A stretch of DNA of 64,000 nucleotides from an uncultured Eubacteriales bacterium (lineage in GTDB: Bacteria; Bacillota; Clostridia; Oscillospirales; Oscillospiraceae), in assembly GCA_934597725.1 (NCBI GenBank), contig CAKTSK010000008.1, forward strand, positions 1-64,000, given 5' to 3'. The notes under the pieces are model-generated. The model made no database searches and was not told the origin of the DNA. It worked only from the letters and a program-made list of their open reading frames with translations. Positions 20,983 to 30,030 of the stretch are shown one piece after another. Within the stretch, counting starts at the first letter, position 1, and each line of letters opens with the position of its first letter. The position numbers and the translations under genes are program-made.

Positions 20983-22941
20983 TCAGTCTTCCTCGTCCTC
21001 GTCGTCCATGGCCCGTGCGTCGTTGAGCAGAGCGCGGATGGACAGGGAGACCTTTTGACGGTCGTAGTCGATGTCGGTGATCTTGACATCCACGATCTGG
21101 CCTTCCTCCAGCACATCGCCGGGCTTCTCGATCCGGTGATCTGCGATCTGGGAGATGTGGATCAGGCCGTCCACGCCGGGCACGATCTCGGCGAAGGCGC
21201 CGAAGGTCATCAGCTTGACCACACGGACGCTGGCCACGGAACCCACCTCATAGGTGGAAGTAAACTTCTCCCAGGGATCCTCGTTGTGATCCTTCATGCC
21301 CAGGGAGATCTTCTTCTTCTCCGGGTCAAAGGAGATGACATACACGCTGACCTTGTCGCCCACGGAAACCACTTCCGCAGGATTCTTGATGCGGCTCCAG
21401 GACAGCTCGGAGACGTGGACCATGCCGTCCACACCGCCGATGTCGACGAAAGCGCCGTAAGAAGTCAGGGACTTGACGGTGCCCTCATACTTCTTGCCCT
21501 CTTCGATGTTTGCCCAGACCTCGGCGGCCTTGGCGGCGCGCTCCTCGGCCTGCACGGCACGGATGGAACCCACCACGCGGCGGCGGGAACGGTTGACCTC
21601 GGTGATGCGCAGCTTCACGCGCTCCTTGATCATCTCGGACAGGTCGGCCCCTCTGGGCATCCCGGTCTGGGAGGCGGGCACGAAGACGCGGATGCCCTTG
21701 ACGTTGACCACGATGCCGCCCTTGTTGTCCTCGGTCACGGTCCCTTCCAGGATGGTCTTTTCCTCCACGGCGGCCTCGATGGTGTCCCAGTTCTTCACGC
21801 TGTCCAGACGCTTCTTGGACAGGGTGGCCACGCCCTCCACGTCGTTGACGCGCATGACGTAGGTCTCGATCTCGTCACCCACCTTCACGATGTCCTCGGG
21901 CTTGACGGAAGGATCGTCGCTCAGCTCAGACATCGGGATGTAGCCGGCGTGCTTGGTGCCCAGGTCCACGTTGACTTCCGTGGCGGTGATGCCGGTAACG
22001 ATACCAGTGACCTTGTCCCCCGTATTTAAAGTTTTGATCGACTTCTCCAGCATGTCCGCAAAGGACTCTTCGATCTCCATCGTGTTGTTGATTTCCTCGC
22101 TCATTTTGTTGTTGACCTCCTTTATTATCCACCCCGGCGTGGACGCGCCGGCGGTGATTCCCACAGAAGCTACCCCGCTCACCTTACTCCGGTCGAGCTC
22201 CTCAGCCCGGCTGATGTGGTAAACCAGCGGGCAGTGTGCCCGGCATAACTCAGCAAGACGGGTCGTGTTGGAGCTTTTCCGGTCACCGATGACGATCATG
22301 GCCTGGCATTGCTCCGCCAAACTCTGCGCTTCTGATTGCCGCATACACGTAGCATCACATATTGTATCAAAGATTTCGGCGTTTGTACACTCTTTTTTTA
22401 CTTTTTCTCGGCAGGGCGTCCAAATTCTATCCGTTGATGTAGTTTGTGAAACCATGGTCACGGGTTTTTGTGAATTTTCGTTCTCTTCCTCCAAAAATGC
22501 CGTCAGCTCCTCCACCGACCGGAAGATCCTGGCCCCGGTGCACCAGCCCGCAATGGCTTGCACCTCAGGGTGTTCCGGCGTGCCGATGATGATCACCTGC
22601 CGGCCCCGGCGGCTGGCGTCGGCCACAATGTCATGGATCTTGGCCACCTTCACGCAGGTGGCGTCGGCCACGGGCGCGCCCATCTCTTCCAGGGCGTCAT
22701 AGACGGCCTTCCCCTCCCCGTGGGAGCGGATGATGACGCCGTATCCCGGCGGCACCTGATCCAGCCGGTCCACGCAGGCCACCCCCCGGGCGGCCAGGTC
22801 GGCGATGACGTGGTCGTTGTGGATCACCGGCCCCAGCATCACATAGGGCGCGCCGCTGTCGGCGATCTTCTGGGCCAGGTCCACCGCCCGGCGCACGCCG
22901 AAGCAGAAGCCCGCCGTTTTGGCTAAGATCACTTGGCGCAT
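20983..22941 (-). CDS. ispH: Fused IspH (HMBPP reductase) - ribosomal protein S1
   Basis: 652 residues. Residues 1 to about 280 are IspH, which makes IPP and DMAPP in the MEP pathway; its three Fe-S cysteines lie in AGFCFGVRRAVD, ADATCVKVAK and CDATCMRQSEAQ. Residues about 300-640 hold four S1 (OB) repeats, for example GTKHAGYIPMSEL, GIRVFVPASQTGM, SYGAFVDIGGVDGMVHVSEL and TFGAFAEIVPGVDGLIHISQ, with an acidic tail. The frame is continuous without a stop. The same fusion is known in Clostridia. It overlaps plsC by 13 bases. Confidence 0.94.
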   Translation of the reverse strand: MRQVILAKTAGFCFGVRRAVDLAQKIADSGAPYVMLGPVIHNDHVIADLAARGVACVDRLDQVPPGYGVIIRSHGEGKAVYDALEEMGAPVADATCVKVAKIHDIVADASRRGRQVIIIGTPEHPEVQAIAGWCTGARIFRSVEELTAFLEEENENSQKPVTMVSQTTSTDRIWTPCREKVKKECTNAEIFDTICDATCMRQSEAQSLAEQCQAMIVIGDRKSSNTTRLAELCRAHCPLVYHISRAEELDRSKVSGVASVGITAGASTPGWIIKEVNNKMSEEINNTMEIEESFADMLEKSIKTLNTGDKVTGIVTGITATEVNVDLGTKHAGYIPMSELSDDPSVKPEDIVKVGDEIETYVMRVNDVEGVATLSKKRLDSVKNWDTIEAAVEEKTILEGTVTEDNKGGIVVNVKGIRVFVPASQTGMPRGADLSEMIKERVKLRITEVNRSRRRVVGSIRAVQAEERAAKAAEVWANIEEGKKYEGTVKSLTSYGAFVDIGGVDGMVHVSELSWSRIKNPAEVVSVGDKVSVYVISFDPEKKKISLGMKDHNEDPWEKFTSTYEVGSVASVRVVKLMTFGAFAEIVPGVDGLIHISQIADHRIEKPGDVLEEGQIVDVKITDIDYDRQKVSLSIRALLNDARAMDDEDEED

Positions 22942-23552
22942 TCTCTGGCCTCCATTTCCTCCCGGCTGTCCCGGACCTCCCGGATGTGGTCCATGATCTG
23001 CTGGGTGACCACCTCATAGTCCTCTGCGGTGGCCCGGCGGCCGCCGGGGAAGGGCTGATAGGGCTTGCCGATGTAAACCTTGGTGCGCTGAAAGGCTTTC
23101 CGCTCGGGAGAGATGTAGACCGGCAGCACTGGCACGCCCGTGCGAATGGCCATCATGGCCGCCCCGGTCTTTCCCTCGCCGATCTCCTCGTGGCGGGTCC
23201 CCTCGGGGAAGATCAGCAGCTTTTCCTTGCCCTTCAGGGCCTTCAGGGCGGATTTGACCGCCCCGACATCCGACTTCCCCCGGCGGACCCAGATCACAAA
23301 GCCCAGCCAGTTGAGCAACCCGCCCACCACGGGGTAGTGCCGGATCTCCTCCTTGGCCATGATCCAGATCTTATCCTTGCGGTGGAAGGAATAGACGATG
23401 TAAAAGGGGTCAGAATTATGGACGTGATTGGAGCAGATCACTGCCCCTCCCTCGGGAATGTTCTCTTTCCCGAAGGCTTTCAGCGGGGTGCGGAAGGTCA
23501 CAACGCTGAAAATGGCCTTGCTGACCACATAGGCAAATTCATAGAGTGTCAC
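22929..23552 (-). CDS. plsC: 1-acyl-sn-glycerol-3-phosphate acyltransferase
   Basis: 207 residues, with the acyltransferase HX4D motif in SNHVHNSDPFY (about 41-51) and the substrate-binding FPEGTRHEE (about 115-123). A hydrophobic N-terminus suggests membrane association. It adds the second acyl chain to make phosphatidic acid. The start is GTG, sharing a four-base overlap with the cmk stop. The order cmk-plsC-ispH-rpsA is conserved in Clostridia. Confidence 0.92.
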   Translation of the reverse strand: MTLYEFAYVVSKAIFSVVTFRTPLKAFGKENIPEGGAVICSNHVHNSDPFYIVYSFHRKDKIWIMAKEEIRHYPVVGGLLNWLGFVIWVRRGKSDVGAVKSALKALKGKEKLLIFPEGTRHEEIGEGKTGAAMMAIRTGVPVLPVYISPERKAFQRTKVYIGKPYQPFPGGRRATAEDYEVVTQQIMDHIREVRDSREEMEARECAK

Positions 23553-24226
23553 AGGGGCAACCTCTCTTTCACAATGGTAAGCAGGGCCTCAAGACTTTCC
23601 TCCAGATTCAGCTGCGAGGTGTCCAGAAGGACTGCGTCCGGGGCCTGCCGCAGGGGCGCAGCCGCCCGGTGGCTGTCGTCATGGTCCCGCTGGGCGATCT
23701 CCTCCTGCAAAACGGCCAGGGAGACCGTCTCGCCCTTGGCTTCCAGTTCCCGGAACCGGCGCAGCGCCCGCTGCTCGACAGAGGCAGTGAGAAAAATCTT
23801 CACATCCGCCTGGGGCAGGACCACCGTGCCGATGTCCCGCCCGTCCATGACCACGTTGTTCTGGCGGGCCAAGGTCCGCTGCATCTCCAGCAGGAAAGAC
23901 CGGACCGCCGGATGGGCGGAGACCTGGGAGGCATAGCGTGAGACCTCGTTGGCCCGGATGGCCTCGGTCACATCCTCCTCCTCCAGCAGCATCCGCTGCC
24001 GGCCGTCTGCCCCGTAGGTCAGGGAGAGTTCGATCTGGGGCAGTCGGGCCACGACTTGCTCGGCATCGCTGCAATCCGCCCCTTGGCGGGAGACATACAA
24101 CCCCACCGTGCGATAGATGGCGCCGGTATCCACATATAAAAAGCCCAGCCGGGTGGCCAGGGATCTGGCCAAGGTACTCTTCCCCGCGCCGGCGGGGCCG
24201 TCGATGGCAATGCTGTAATGGCTCAT
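23549..24226 (-). CDS. cmk: Cytidylate kinase
   Basis: 225 residues; phosphorylates CMP and dCMP. The P-loop IDGPAGAGKST (about 8-18), DTGAIYRTVG, the CMP-binding DGRDIGTVVLP and the lid region RDHDDSHRAAAPL are visible. The ATG follows AAGGAGGAAACGG. It overlaps the end of the flavoprotein gene by four bases (ATGA), so the five genes from the RpiR regulator to ispH/rpsA are read as one transcript. Confidence 0.96.
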   Translation of the reverse strand: MSHYSIAIDGPAGAGKSTLARSLATRLGFLYVDTGAIYRTVGLYVSRQGADCSDAEQVVARLPQIELSLTYGADGRQRMLLEEEDVTEAIRANEVSRYASQVSAHPAVRSFLLEMQRTLARQNNVVMDGRDIGTVVLPQADVKIFLTASVEQRALRRFRELEAKGETVSLAVLQEEIAQRDHDDSHRAAAPLRQAPDAVLLDTSQLNLEESLEALLTIVKERLPL

Positions 24227-25473
24227 TCCGTTTCCTCCTTCCCGTATTGCGCTGCGCCCTCTCCGGCAGCCCGGCCGGTACACCAGGCGATTTGCAGGTT
24301 GAACCCGCCGGTATGGGCGTCCACATCCAGCAGCTCTCCCGCCAGGAACAGCCCGGCGGTCTTCTTGGACATCATGCTGCCCGGGTCCACTTCGCCGGTC
24401 TTGACGCCGCCGGCGGTGATGATGGCCTCCTTGATGGGCCGGGGGCCGGCCAGCGGGATCGCAAACCCCTTCATGGTCTCCACCAGCCGCCGCCGCTGGG
24501 CCTTGGTCATGGTGTTCACCGGCAGGTCGGGGGGGATCTCCGCCCGCTGGCCCACCACCGGGACCATCTTCCGGGGCAGCAGCCCCTCCAGGAAATTATG
24601 GAAGGCTTTGTTGGGGGCCTGGGCAATGTCCCGCAGGATGCGGGCCTCCAGCTTTTCCGCCTCTAAGGCGGGCTTGCAGTCGATGATGGCTTTGTAGGTA
24701 TCCTTCTCCCAGTTGGCGTGGGCGCTGGCGCTGAGGACCAGCGGCCCGGACAGGCCGAAATGGGTGAAAAGCATCTCCCCCTGCTCCTGAAACACCACCT
24801 TTTTCTTCTGGTTTTTCAGGGTGAGGGTCACATTTTTCAGGGACAGGCCCTGCAGCTGGGCGCAGGTCTCCCCCACCTCCTGCAGCGGTACCAGCGAAGG
24901 ACGGGGTTCCACGATGGTGTGCCCCGCCTGTTTGGCCAGCCGGTACCCGTCGCCGGTGGAGCCGGTGGCGGGATAGCTCAGTCCGCCGGTGGCCAGAATC
25001 ACCGCCCCGGCTTCCAGCCGTTCCTTTTCCAGCACCACGCCGGTGACCCGGCCCTCCTGCAAGATCAGTTCCACCGCCCGGTCCCGGCAGAGGGTGACCC
25101 CCGCCTTCTTCAGGGCAAAAAACAGGGCGTCGATCACGTCGGCCGCCCGGTCTGAACAGGGAAAAACGCGCCCCCCGCGCTCGGTCTTCAGGGGGACGCC
25201 TAAGGAGGTAAAATATTCCATGACTGCCGCCGGCGGAAAACGGGTGACGGCGCTGTACAGAAACCGTCCATTGCGCGGGACGTTCCGCAGCACCCCCTCC
25301 GGGGTGGTGTTGTTGGTCAGGTTGCAGCGGCCCTTGCCGGTGATGTAGAGCTTGCGGCCCAGCTTTTCGTTGGGCTCCACCAGGACCACCGCCGCGCCCT
25401 CCCGGCAGGCAGACAGGGCGGCCATCATGCCGGCAGCGCCGCCGCCGATGACCACCACAGGAGACTGTTTCAT
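24223..25473 (-). CDS. NAD(P)/FAD-dependent oxidoreductase (YhiN/HI0933 family)
   Basis: 416 residues, a flavoprotein with an N-terminal FAD site VVVIGGGAAGMMAALSA (about 6-22), the family marker KLYITGKGRCNLTNN, a second motif ILATGGLSYPATGSTGDGY, and a C-terminal GELLDVDAHTGGFNLQIAW. Function of the family is not established. It sits before cmk in many Clostridia. Its end and start overlap both neighbours by four bases. Confidence 0.9.
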   Translation of the reverse strand: MKQSPVVVIGGGAAGMMAALSACREGAAVVLVEPNEKLGRKLYITGKGRCNLTNNTTPEGVLRNVPRNGRFLYSAVTRFPPAAVMEYFTSLGVPLKTERGGRVFPCSDRAADVIDALFFALKKAGVTLCRDRAVELILQEGRVTGVVLEKERLEAGAVILATGGLSYPATGSTGDGYRLAKQAGHTIVEPRPSLVPLQEVGETCAQLQGLSLKNVTLTLKNQKKKVVFQEQGEMLFTHFGLSGPLVLSASAHANWEKDTYKAIIDCKPALEAEKLEARILRDIAQAPNKAFHNFLEGLLPRKMVPVVGQRAEIPPDLPVNTMTKAQRRRLVETMKGFAIPLAGPRPIKEAIITAGGVKTGEVDPGSMMSKKTAGLFLAGELLDVDAHTGGFNLQIAWCTGRAAGEGAAQYGKEETE

Positions 25474-26339
25474 TGGTTCTCTTCCTCCATGCTGACGAAT
25501 ACGCCGTACTCCTCCCAGATCCGTTCCAGCCGCTCGAAGTGCTCCACAATGTCGGCCTTGCTCCGGGCAATGGCCACCAGCAGGGCGTTGATGAGGCTCA
25601 GGGGCGCCACCAGGGAGTCCACGAAAGAGGCCATGTCGCTCTTGGCCAGCAGCACATAGTCCGCCGCCTTGGCCATGCTGTTGGAGGCGCTGTCGGTGAT
25701 GGCGATGACCTTGGAGCCCCGCTCGTGGGCAAAGTTGATGGCCCGCACCGTCCGCCGGGAATACCGGGGGAAGGAGAGACCGATGGTCACGTCCCCCTTC
25801 TCCACCTGGACGATCTGATCAAAGATCTCCTGGTTGGCGCTCTCGCCCACATGGACCACGTTGTCGAACATCAGGCCGAAGTAAAAGGACAGGAACCCGG
25901 CCAGAGAACCCGAGGAGCGGGTCCCCAGGATGTAGATCTTCTTGGCGTTGACGATGGCATCCACCGCCGACTGAAAGCTCTCCCGGTCGATCTCCTCCAT
26001 GGTCAGGCGGATCTTTTCCATGTCCGACTGCATCACCGTGGACACCACGTCCTGGTTGCCGATGATGTCGTTGGTGACCTCGATGCGCTGGATGGAGGTC
26101 AGCTTATTGCGAATCATTTCCTGCAGGGCCTTCTGCATGGCGGGATAGCCGTCATATTTCAGCTCTGAGGCAAAGCGGACCACCGTGGACTCGCTGACGT
26201 GGACGGTCTTGCCCAGCTTGCTGGCCGTCATAAAAGCAGCCTTATCATAAGAGGACAAGATGTAGTTGGCGATCAACTTCTGTCCCTTAGAAAAGGTATT
26301 CATTTTACTGCTGATGAGAGATAAGATATCTTTCGACAT
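25470..26339 (-). CDS. MurR/RpiR-family transcription regulator
   Basis: 289 residues. An N-terminal helix-turn-helix (about 1-77, including GKTVHVSESTVVRFASEL) is followed by a SIS sugar-phosphate-binding domain (about 125-260) with ILGTRSSGSLAGFLS. Such proteins sense phosphosugars, often amino-sugar or cell-wall metabolites. It leads the operon containing cmk, plsC and ispH/rpsA rather than a sugar-catabolic cluster, so the ligand is unknown. GGAGG lies 8 bases before the ATG and a strong promoter stands upstream. Confidence 0.9.
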   Translation of the reverse strand: MSKDILSLISSKMNTFSKGQKLIANYILSSYDKAAFMTASKLGKTVHVSESTVVRFASELKYDGYPAMQKALQEMIRNKLTSIQRIEVTNDIIGNQDVVSTVMQSDMEKIRLTMEEIDRESFQSAVDAIVNAKKIYILGTRSSGSLAGFLSFYFGLMFDNVVHVGESANQEIFDQIVQVEKGDVTIGLSFPRYSRRTVRAINFAHERGSKVIAITDSASNSMAKAADYVLLAKSDMASFVDSLVAPLSLINALLVAIARSKADIVEHFERLERIWEEYGVFVSMEEENQ

Positions 26340-26449
26340 AGACGCGACCTCCTGCTCCTCGCGATCCCGGCTCCCCCCTCTCTCCCAGAACGACGGGAAA
26401 AAGAGGGGTGGCCCCGTTTTTTCCCGGAGCCGCCGTACTTTCTGAGCAT

Positions 26450-26478
26450 ATTATAGCGCGCCTTCCAGCATTTTGCAA
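26450..26478 (-). promoter_or_regulatory. Sigma-A promoter of the RpiR-cmk-plsC-ispH operon
   Basis: Minus strand: TTGCAA, 17-base spacer, TATAAT, in the gap after rluB. A short GGGG/CCCC hairpin with TCTTTTT at about 26397-26416, between this -10 box and the ATG, may act as an attenuator. Confidence 0.75.
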
Positions 26479-26488
26479 GAAAAAATTC

Positions 26489-27220
26489 CTATTCTTGCAG
26501 AAAACTTTCCTCCTCCAGCAATCGCCGTTCTGCCGCCGTCAGGGGCCGCCACTGGCCTGGTCTCAGGGTCCGGTCCAGGGGCAGAGCCCCCTCCCGGATG
26601 CGTTTGAGCCGGGTGACGTCCAGCCCGCATTGGGCGCACATCCGGCGCACCTGCCGGTTCTTCCCCTCGTGGATGGTCACCGAGAGCACCGCCCGGTCCG
26701 CTGCCGTCTGGCGGACCAGCCGGACCCGGGCCGGGGCCAGCGGCTGGCCGTCCAGGGTCATGGGACGGCGCAATTCCTCCGTCACCTCCGGGCGGAAGCC
26801 CGTCACCCACACCAGATATTCCTTCTCCACCTGATGGCGGGGATGGAGCAGACGGTGGGTCAGCGCCCCGTCATCGGTCAGCAGCAGCAGGCCCTCGGAA
26901 TCCATGTCCAGGCGGCCCACCGGCCACACCCGTCCCCCGCATCCCCGGACCAGGCCGGCCACCGTAGGCCGTCCCTTTTCGTCGGAGAGGGTCGTCACCA
27001 CGCCCCGGGGTTTGTAGAGCATGAGGACCCGACAGGTCTGGGGCGGTCCGCCCACCGGTTTCCCGTCCAGGGCGATCCGGTCCCGGGCCGGATCTGCTCT
27101 CTCTCCCAGCGCAGCCGGCCGGCCGTTGACCGTCACCCGGCCGGCAGTAATGTACTCCTCCGCACGGCGGCGGGAGCAGACGCCCGCCGCCGAGAGGATC
27201 TTTTGTAGCCGATCTTCCAT
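26489..27220 (-). CDS. rluB: Pseudouridine synthase (RluB/RsuA family)
   Basis: 243 residues. An N-terminal S4 RNA-binding domain (about 2-60, RLQKILSAAGVCSRRRAEE) is followed by a catalytic domain with GRLDMDSEGLLLLT (catalytic Asp near 103), LVWVTG and GKNRQVRRM. It modifies 23S or 16S rRNA; in Firmicutes, the member after scpA-scpB-dacF is usually RluB for 23S rRNA U2605. It is the last gene of the scpAB operon, 15 bases after dacF. Confidence 0.9.
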   Translation of the reverse strand: MEDRLQKILSAAGVCSRRRAEEYITAGRVTVNGRPAALGERADPARDRIALDGKPVGGPPQTCRVLMLYKPRGVVTTLSDEKGRPTVAGLVRGCGGRVWPVGRLDMDSEGLLLLTDDGALTHRLLHPRHQVEKEYLVWVTGFRPEVTEELRRPMTLDGQPLAPARVRLVRQTAADRAVLSVTIHEGKNRQVRRMCAQCGLDVTRLKRIREGALPLDRTLRPGQWRPLTAAERRLLEEESFLQE

Positions 27221-27235
27221 GGTACTTCCCTTTCT

Positions 27236-28381
27236 CTATACACCGCCGTGGGCCGCCTCGTTCCCCCGGTCTTTGGGCCGGAGCAGCTCCAGCAGGGACC
27301 GGACCTGCCGCTGCCCCACCACATCCCGGGCAGCGGAAGCGGCCCAGACCAGATAGGTCTCCCCCACCACGTTTCCGTTGAGGCGGTAGCGGACCACGCC
27401 GGCGATCTCCCCTTTCTGGACCGGGGCGGCCATCTCCTGGGGCAGCTCCAGCTCGACCGCAGCCTCTTCCCCTTCCCGCATGGGGTAGGCCACCGTCTCC
27501 CGGGCGGCCACAGGGACCTGATGCAGCAGGCTGCCGGTCAGGTTGACCCGGCCCAGCACCGTGCCTTTCTGCGCCAGGACCCGGCGGGGCGCGGCGGAAA
27601 ACCCATAGTCCAGCAGGGCCTGATGGTCCTCCCAGTCGCTGCGGTCGTTGAGGGTGACGCAGATGAGGGTCTGTCCCTCCCGGGTGGCGCTGGACACCAG
27701 GGTCCGGCCTGCCTGCCGGGTGTAGCCTGTTTTCATGCCGTTGCAGCCCTCATAGCGCCACAGCAGTTTATTGTGGTTGGTCAGCTGACGGCCTTCCAGA
27801 GTGATCTGCCGGGTGGCCATTGCCGCGGCCACCGTGGGGTTCTTCAAGCAGGCCGCGCCCAGTTTGGCCATGTCCAGGGCAGAGGCGTAATGCGCCTCGT
27901 CCCCCAGGCCATTGGGGTCGGAAAAGTGGGTGTGGGTCATGCCCAAGTCCTGAGCCCGCTGGTTCATCCAGTCCACAAAGGTCTCCACTGTTCCGCCGCA
28001 GATCCCCGCCAACGCCACCGCCGCGTCGTTGCCCGAGTGGAGCAGCAGCCCATAAAAGAGGGTTTTCAGGGTGATGGTCTCTCCTGCCTTCAAGTAAAGA
28101 GAGGTCCCCTCGATCCCCGTCCACTCGGGACGGATCGTCACCTGACGGGACAGGTCGCCCTCCAGATACTCCGCCGCCACCAGAGCGGTCATCAGTTTTG
28201 TGGTGCTGGCAATGGCCCGGGGGACCTCCGCCTGATGGGCGTAGAGCACCCGGCCGCTTTCCGCGTCCATCAGAACGGCGGAGGCCGCGGAAACCGCCGG
28301 GACCTCCGCCGCACGGGCCGGGAGCACCAGCGCCGGCAGCAGCACGCACAGCACCCCCAGGGCAACAAGCCGTTTTTCCAC
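27236..28381 (-). CDS. dacF: D-alanyl-D-alanine carboxypeptidase (DacF-like)
   Basis: 381 residues; trims pentapeptide side chains of peptidoglycan. A signal peptide (KRLVALGVLCVLLPALVLPA, cleavage near ARA) precedes the class A low-molecular-weight PBP motifs: SxxK in IASTTKLM, SxN in LLHSGNDAA and KTG in NGMKTGYT. A C-terminal PBP5-like beta domain follows. I chose GTG at 28381 because GGAGG lies six bases upstream; the frame extends a few codons further without a ribosome site. Its link to gerW suggests a spore-cortex or forespore role. Confidence 0.9.
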   Translation of the reverse strand: MEKRLVALGVLCVLLPALVLPARAAEVPAVSAASAVLMDAESGRVLYAHQAEVPRAIASTTKLMTALVAAEYLEGDLSRQVTIRPEWTGIEGTSLYLKAGETITLKTLFYGLLLHSGNDAAVALAGICGGTVETFVDWMNQRAQDLGMTHTHFSDPNGLGDEAHYASALDMAKLGAACLKNPTVAAAMATRQITLEGRQLTNHNKLLWRYEGCNGMKTGYTRQAGRTLVSSATREGQTLICVTLNDRSDWEDHQALLDYGFSAAPRRVLAQKGTVLGRVNLTGSLLHQVPVAARETVAYPMREGEEAAVELELPQEMAAPVQKGEIAGVVRYRLNGNVVGETYLVWAASAARDVVGQRQVRSLLELLRPKDRGNEAAHGGV

Positions 28382-28438
28382 AGGATCCCTCCGTCCCAAC
28401 AAGGTATTTCCCGGTTAGTATGGAGGGTCCGGCCGGAT

Positions 28439-28846
28439 TTATTCCGCCGCGTCCTGTTTTTTTGCTTTCTTTTCTTCCACCAGGCTGGTGAGCTTGCTCA
28501 CCACGTCGGGGATCATGTCCACGATCCGGTCCAGGCTGGTCTCCGGGGCTGCCTCTACCGGCAGGACCCGGACGGTGGTTCCGGTGATGACCAGGAAGCA
28601 GACCGGGACTACCTTCAGCCCCGCGCCGCCGCCGCCGCCGAAGGGATTTTCTCCGCAGCCCTTGGGGGCGTTTCCGGCCATCTCCGAGCCGCCAGTGCCA
28701 AAGCCCAGAGAGATCTTGGAGACGGGGATCAGCGTGACCTCGCCGGCTGTGATCGGCTCGCCCATTACGGTGTTGGCGTCCACTGCCTCTTTGATCTTCT
28801 GAATGGTCTCCGTCATGAGTTCACTGACAGGATGATTCTTTTCCAT
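28439..28846 (-). CDS. gerW: GerW-family sporulation protein (YtfJ)
   Basis: 135 residues with the family features: an N-terminal amphipathic helix region, GEPITAGEVTLIPVSKISLGFGTGG, a glycine-rich turn (about 62-76) and a hydrophobic VPVCFLVITG. GerW is needed for L-alanine germination in B. subtilis spores, and the family is a marker of spore formers. The start overlaps the DUF2953 gene by 26 bases, so translation is probably coupled. Confidence 0.92.
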   Translation of the reverse strand: MEKNHPVSELMTETIQKIKEAVDANTVMGEPITAGEVTLIPVSKISLGFGTGGSEMAGNAPKGCGENPFGGGGGAGLKVVPVCFLVITGTTVRVLPVEAAPETSLDRIVDMIPDVVSKLTSLVEEKKAKKQDAAE

Positions 28847-29471
28847 GGTTCGTCTCCCCTTCTTGTGTGCTTCCGGCGGGCGAAGCCGCCGCAGATCCTT
28901 TGCGTTGCTCCCACATGGTTTTCAGCGCCGCCCAGCCCAAGGGCAGGGCGATCCGCAGCAGCTGAAACACCGTCAGGGACAGCCCCGCCCGGACGGTGAG
29001 CCGGGGATGTTCCAGCTGATAATCCAGGTCCAGCCGGACCTGACGCTGTTTGACAATAAAGTTGGCTTCCAGAAAGGCCAGCAAGCCCTCCGCCACAGCC
29101 CAGGCCCGGCCATAGTGAATGGCGGCGTCAGCCGGGTCGTCCTCCCCCCAGAGCAAATGAAGGGTGAGTTCGTCGATCCGCAGGGCCCGGCGAAAGCGTC
29201 CGGCCGCTCGCTTGAGGTCGGGGAGCAGCGCCAGCGCCAGGTCCAAGGCCCCGCCCAGGGCCGGTTTTTCCCTGGGGGCCGCCGCTGGTTTTTCCCTGGC
29301 CGGCCGTGTTTTTTTCTTCGGAGAGGGCGGATACAAGGAAAACCACTTGGGTCCCAGCCGCCACATGAGCCAGCCGCCGGTCTGGTCATATCCCGCCGCC
29401 ACGCCCAGACGAAGGCAGAACAGCAGCAGGAGCAGCAAAGCCAGCACCGCCAGCAAGATCCACCCGATCAC
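28821..29471 (-). CDS. DUF2953 membrane-anchored protein
   Basis: 216 residues. A single N-terminal membrane helix (GWILLAVLALLLLLLFCLRL) is followed by a basic/proline linker (about 50-70) and a region with HLLWGEDDPADAAIHYGRAWA and DLDYQLEHPRLTV that matches the DUF2953 pattern. Such genes sit between scpB and gerW (ytfI-ytfJ in Bacillus). The role is unknown, possibly sporulation. The start is GTG with a G-rich ribosome site, overlapping scpB by four bases. Confidence 0.8.
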   Translation of the reverse strand: MIGWILLAVLALLLLLLFCLRLGVAAGYDQTGGWLMWRLGPKWFSLYPPSPKKKTRPAREKPAAAPREKPALGGALDLALALLPDLKRAAGRFRRALRIDELTLHLLWGEDDPADAAIHYGRAWAVAEGLLAFLEANFIVKQRQVRLDLDYQLEHPRLTVRAGLSLTVFQLLRIALPLGWAALKTMWEQRKGSAAASPAGSTQEGETNHGKESSCQ

Positions 29472-30007
29472 GGCGCCGCCCCCTCTCTCTTTCCCGCCGC
29501 CTCCGGCAGAGGCGGCAGGTCCTCCAGGCTGGACAGACCAAAGGTACGCAGGAAGGTCTGGGTGGTCTGGTACAGAATGGGCCGCCCCGGGGCGTCCAGC
29601 GTCCCGCAGGGCTGTACCAGCTCCCGGTCCAGCAGCAGCGACAGGGAGTGGCTGCTGTCTACTCCCCGGGCCTGTTCCAGATAGACCCGGGTCACCGGCT
29701 GAAAATAGGCCACCAGGGCCAGGGTCTCCAAGGCCGCCGGCGACAGCTTGTCCGGGCGCTTCCGGGACAGCAGGCCCCGGATGGTCTCCCCCCACTGGGG
29801 CGCAGAGACCATCTGCCAGCTGTCCTCCAACCGGACCAGACGCACCCCCGCGCCCGTTGTTTCATACCCCTCGGCCAGCCCCCGGCAGACCTGCGCGGCC
29901 TCCGCCGGCGTGCAGTCCAGCGCCTGGGCCAGACGGCCGGTCTCCACCGGTTCTCCCAGGGCAAACAGGATGGCTTCCGCCGCACTTTCCCATGCAGTCC
30001 GCTCCAT
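29468..30007 (-). CDS. scpB: Segregation and condensation protein B
   Basis: 179 residues, two winged-helix domains. EAILFALGEPV near the N-terminus and LSPAALETLALVAYFQPVTRVYLEQARGVDS in the middle are typical; it dimerises and joins ScpA and SMC in the condensin complex. The ATG follows GGGGGAGACGG. The stop overlaps the GTG of the DUF2953 gene. Confidence 0.94.
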   Translation of the reverse strand: MERTAWESAAEAILFALGEPVETGRLAQALDCTPAEAAQVCRGLAEGYETTGAGVRLVRLEDSWQMVSAPQWGETIRGLLSRKRPDKLSPAALETLALVAYFQPVTRVYLEQARGVDSSHSLSLLLDRELVQPCGTLDAPGRPILYQTTQTFLRTFGLSSLEDLPPLPEAAGKREGAAP

Positions 30008-30030
30008 TGCCGTCTCCCCCTTTCCCGCCG

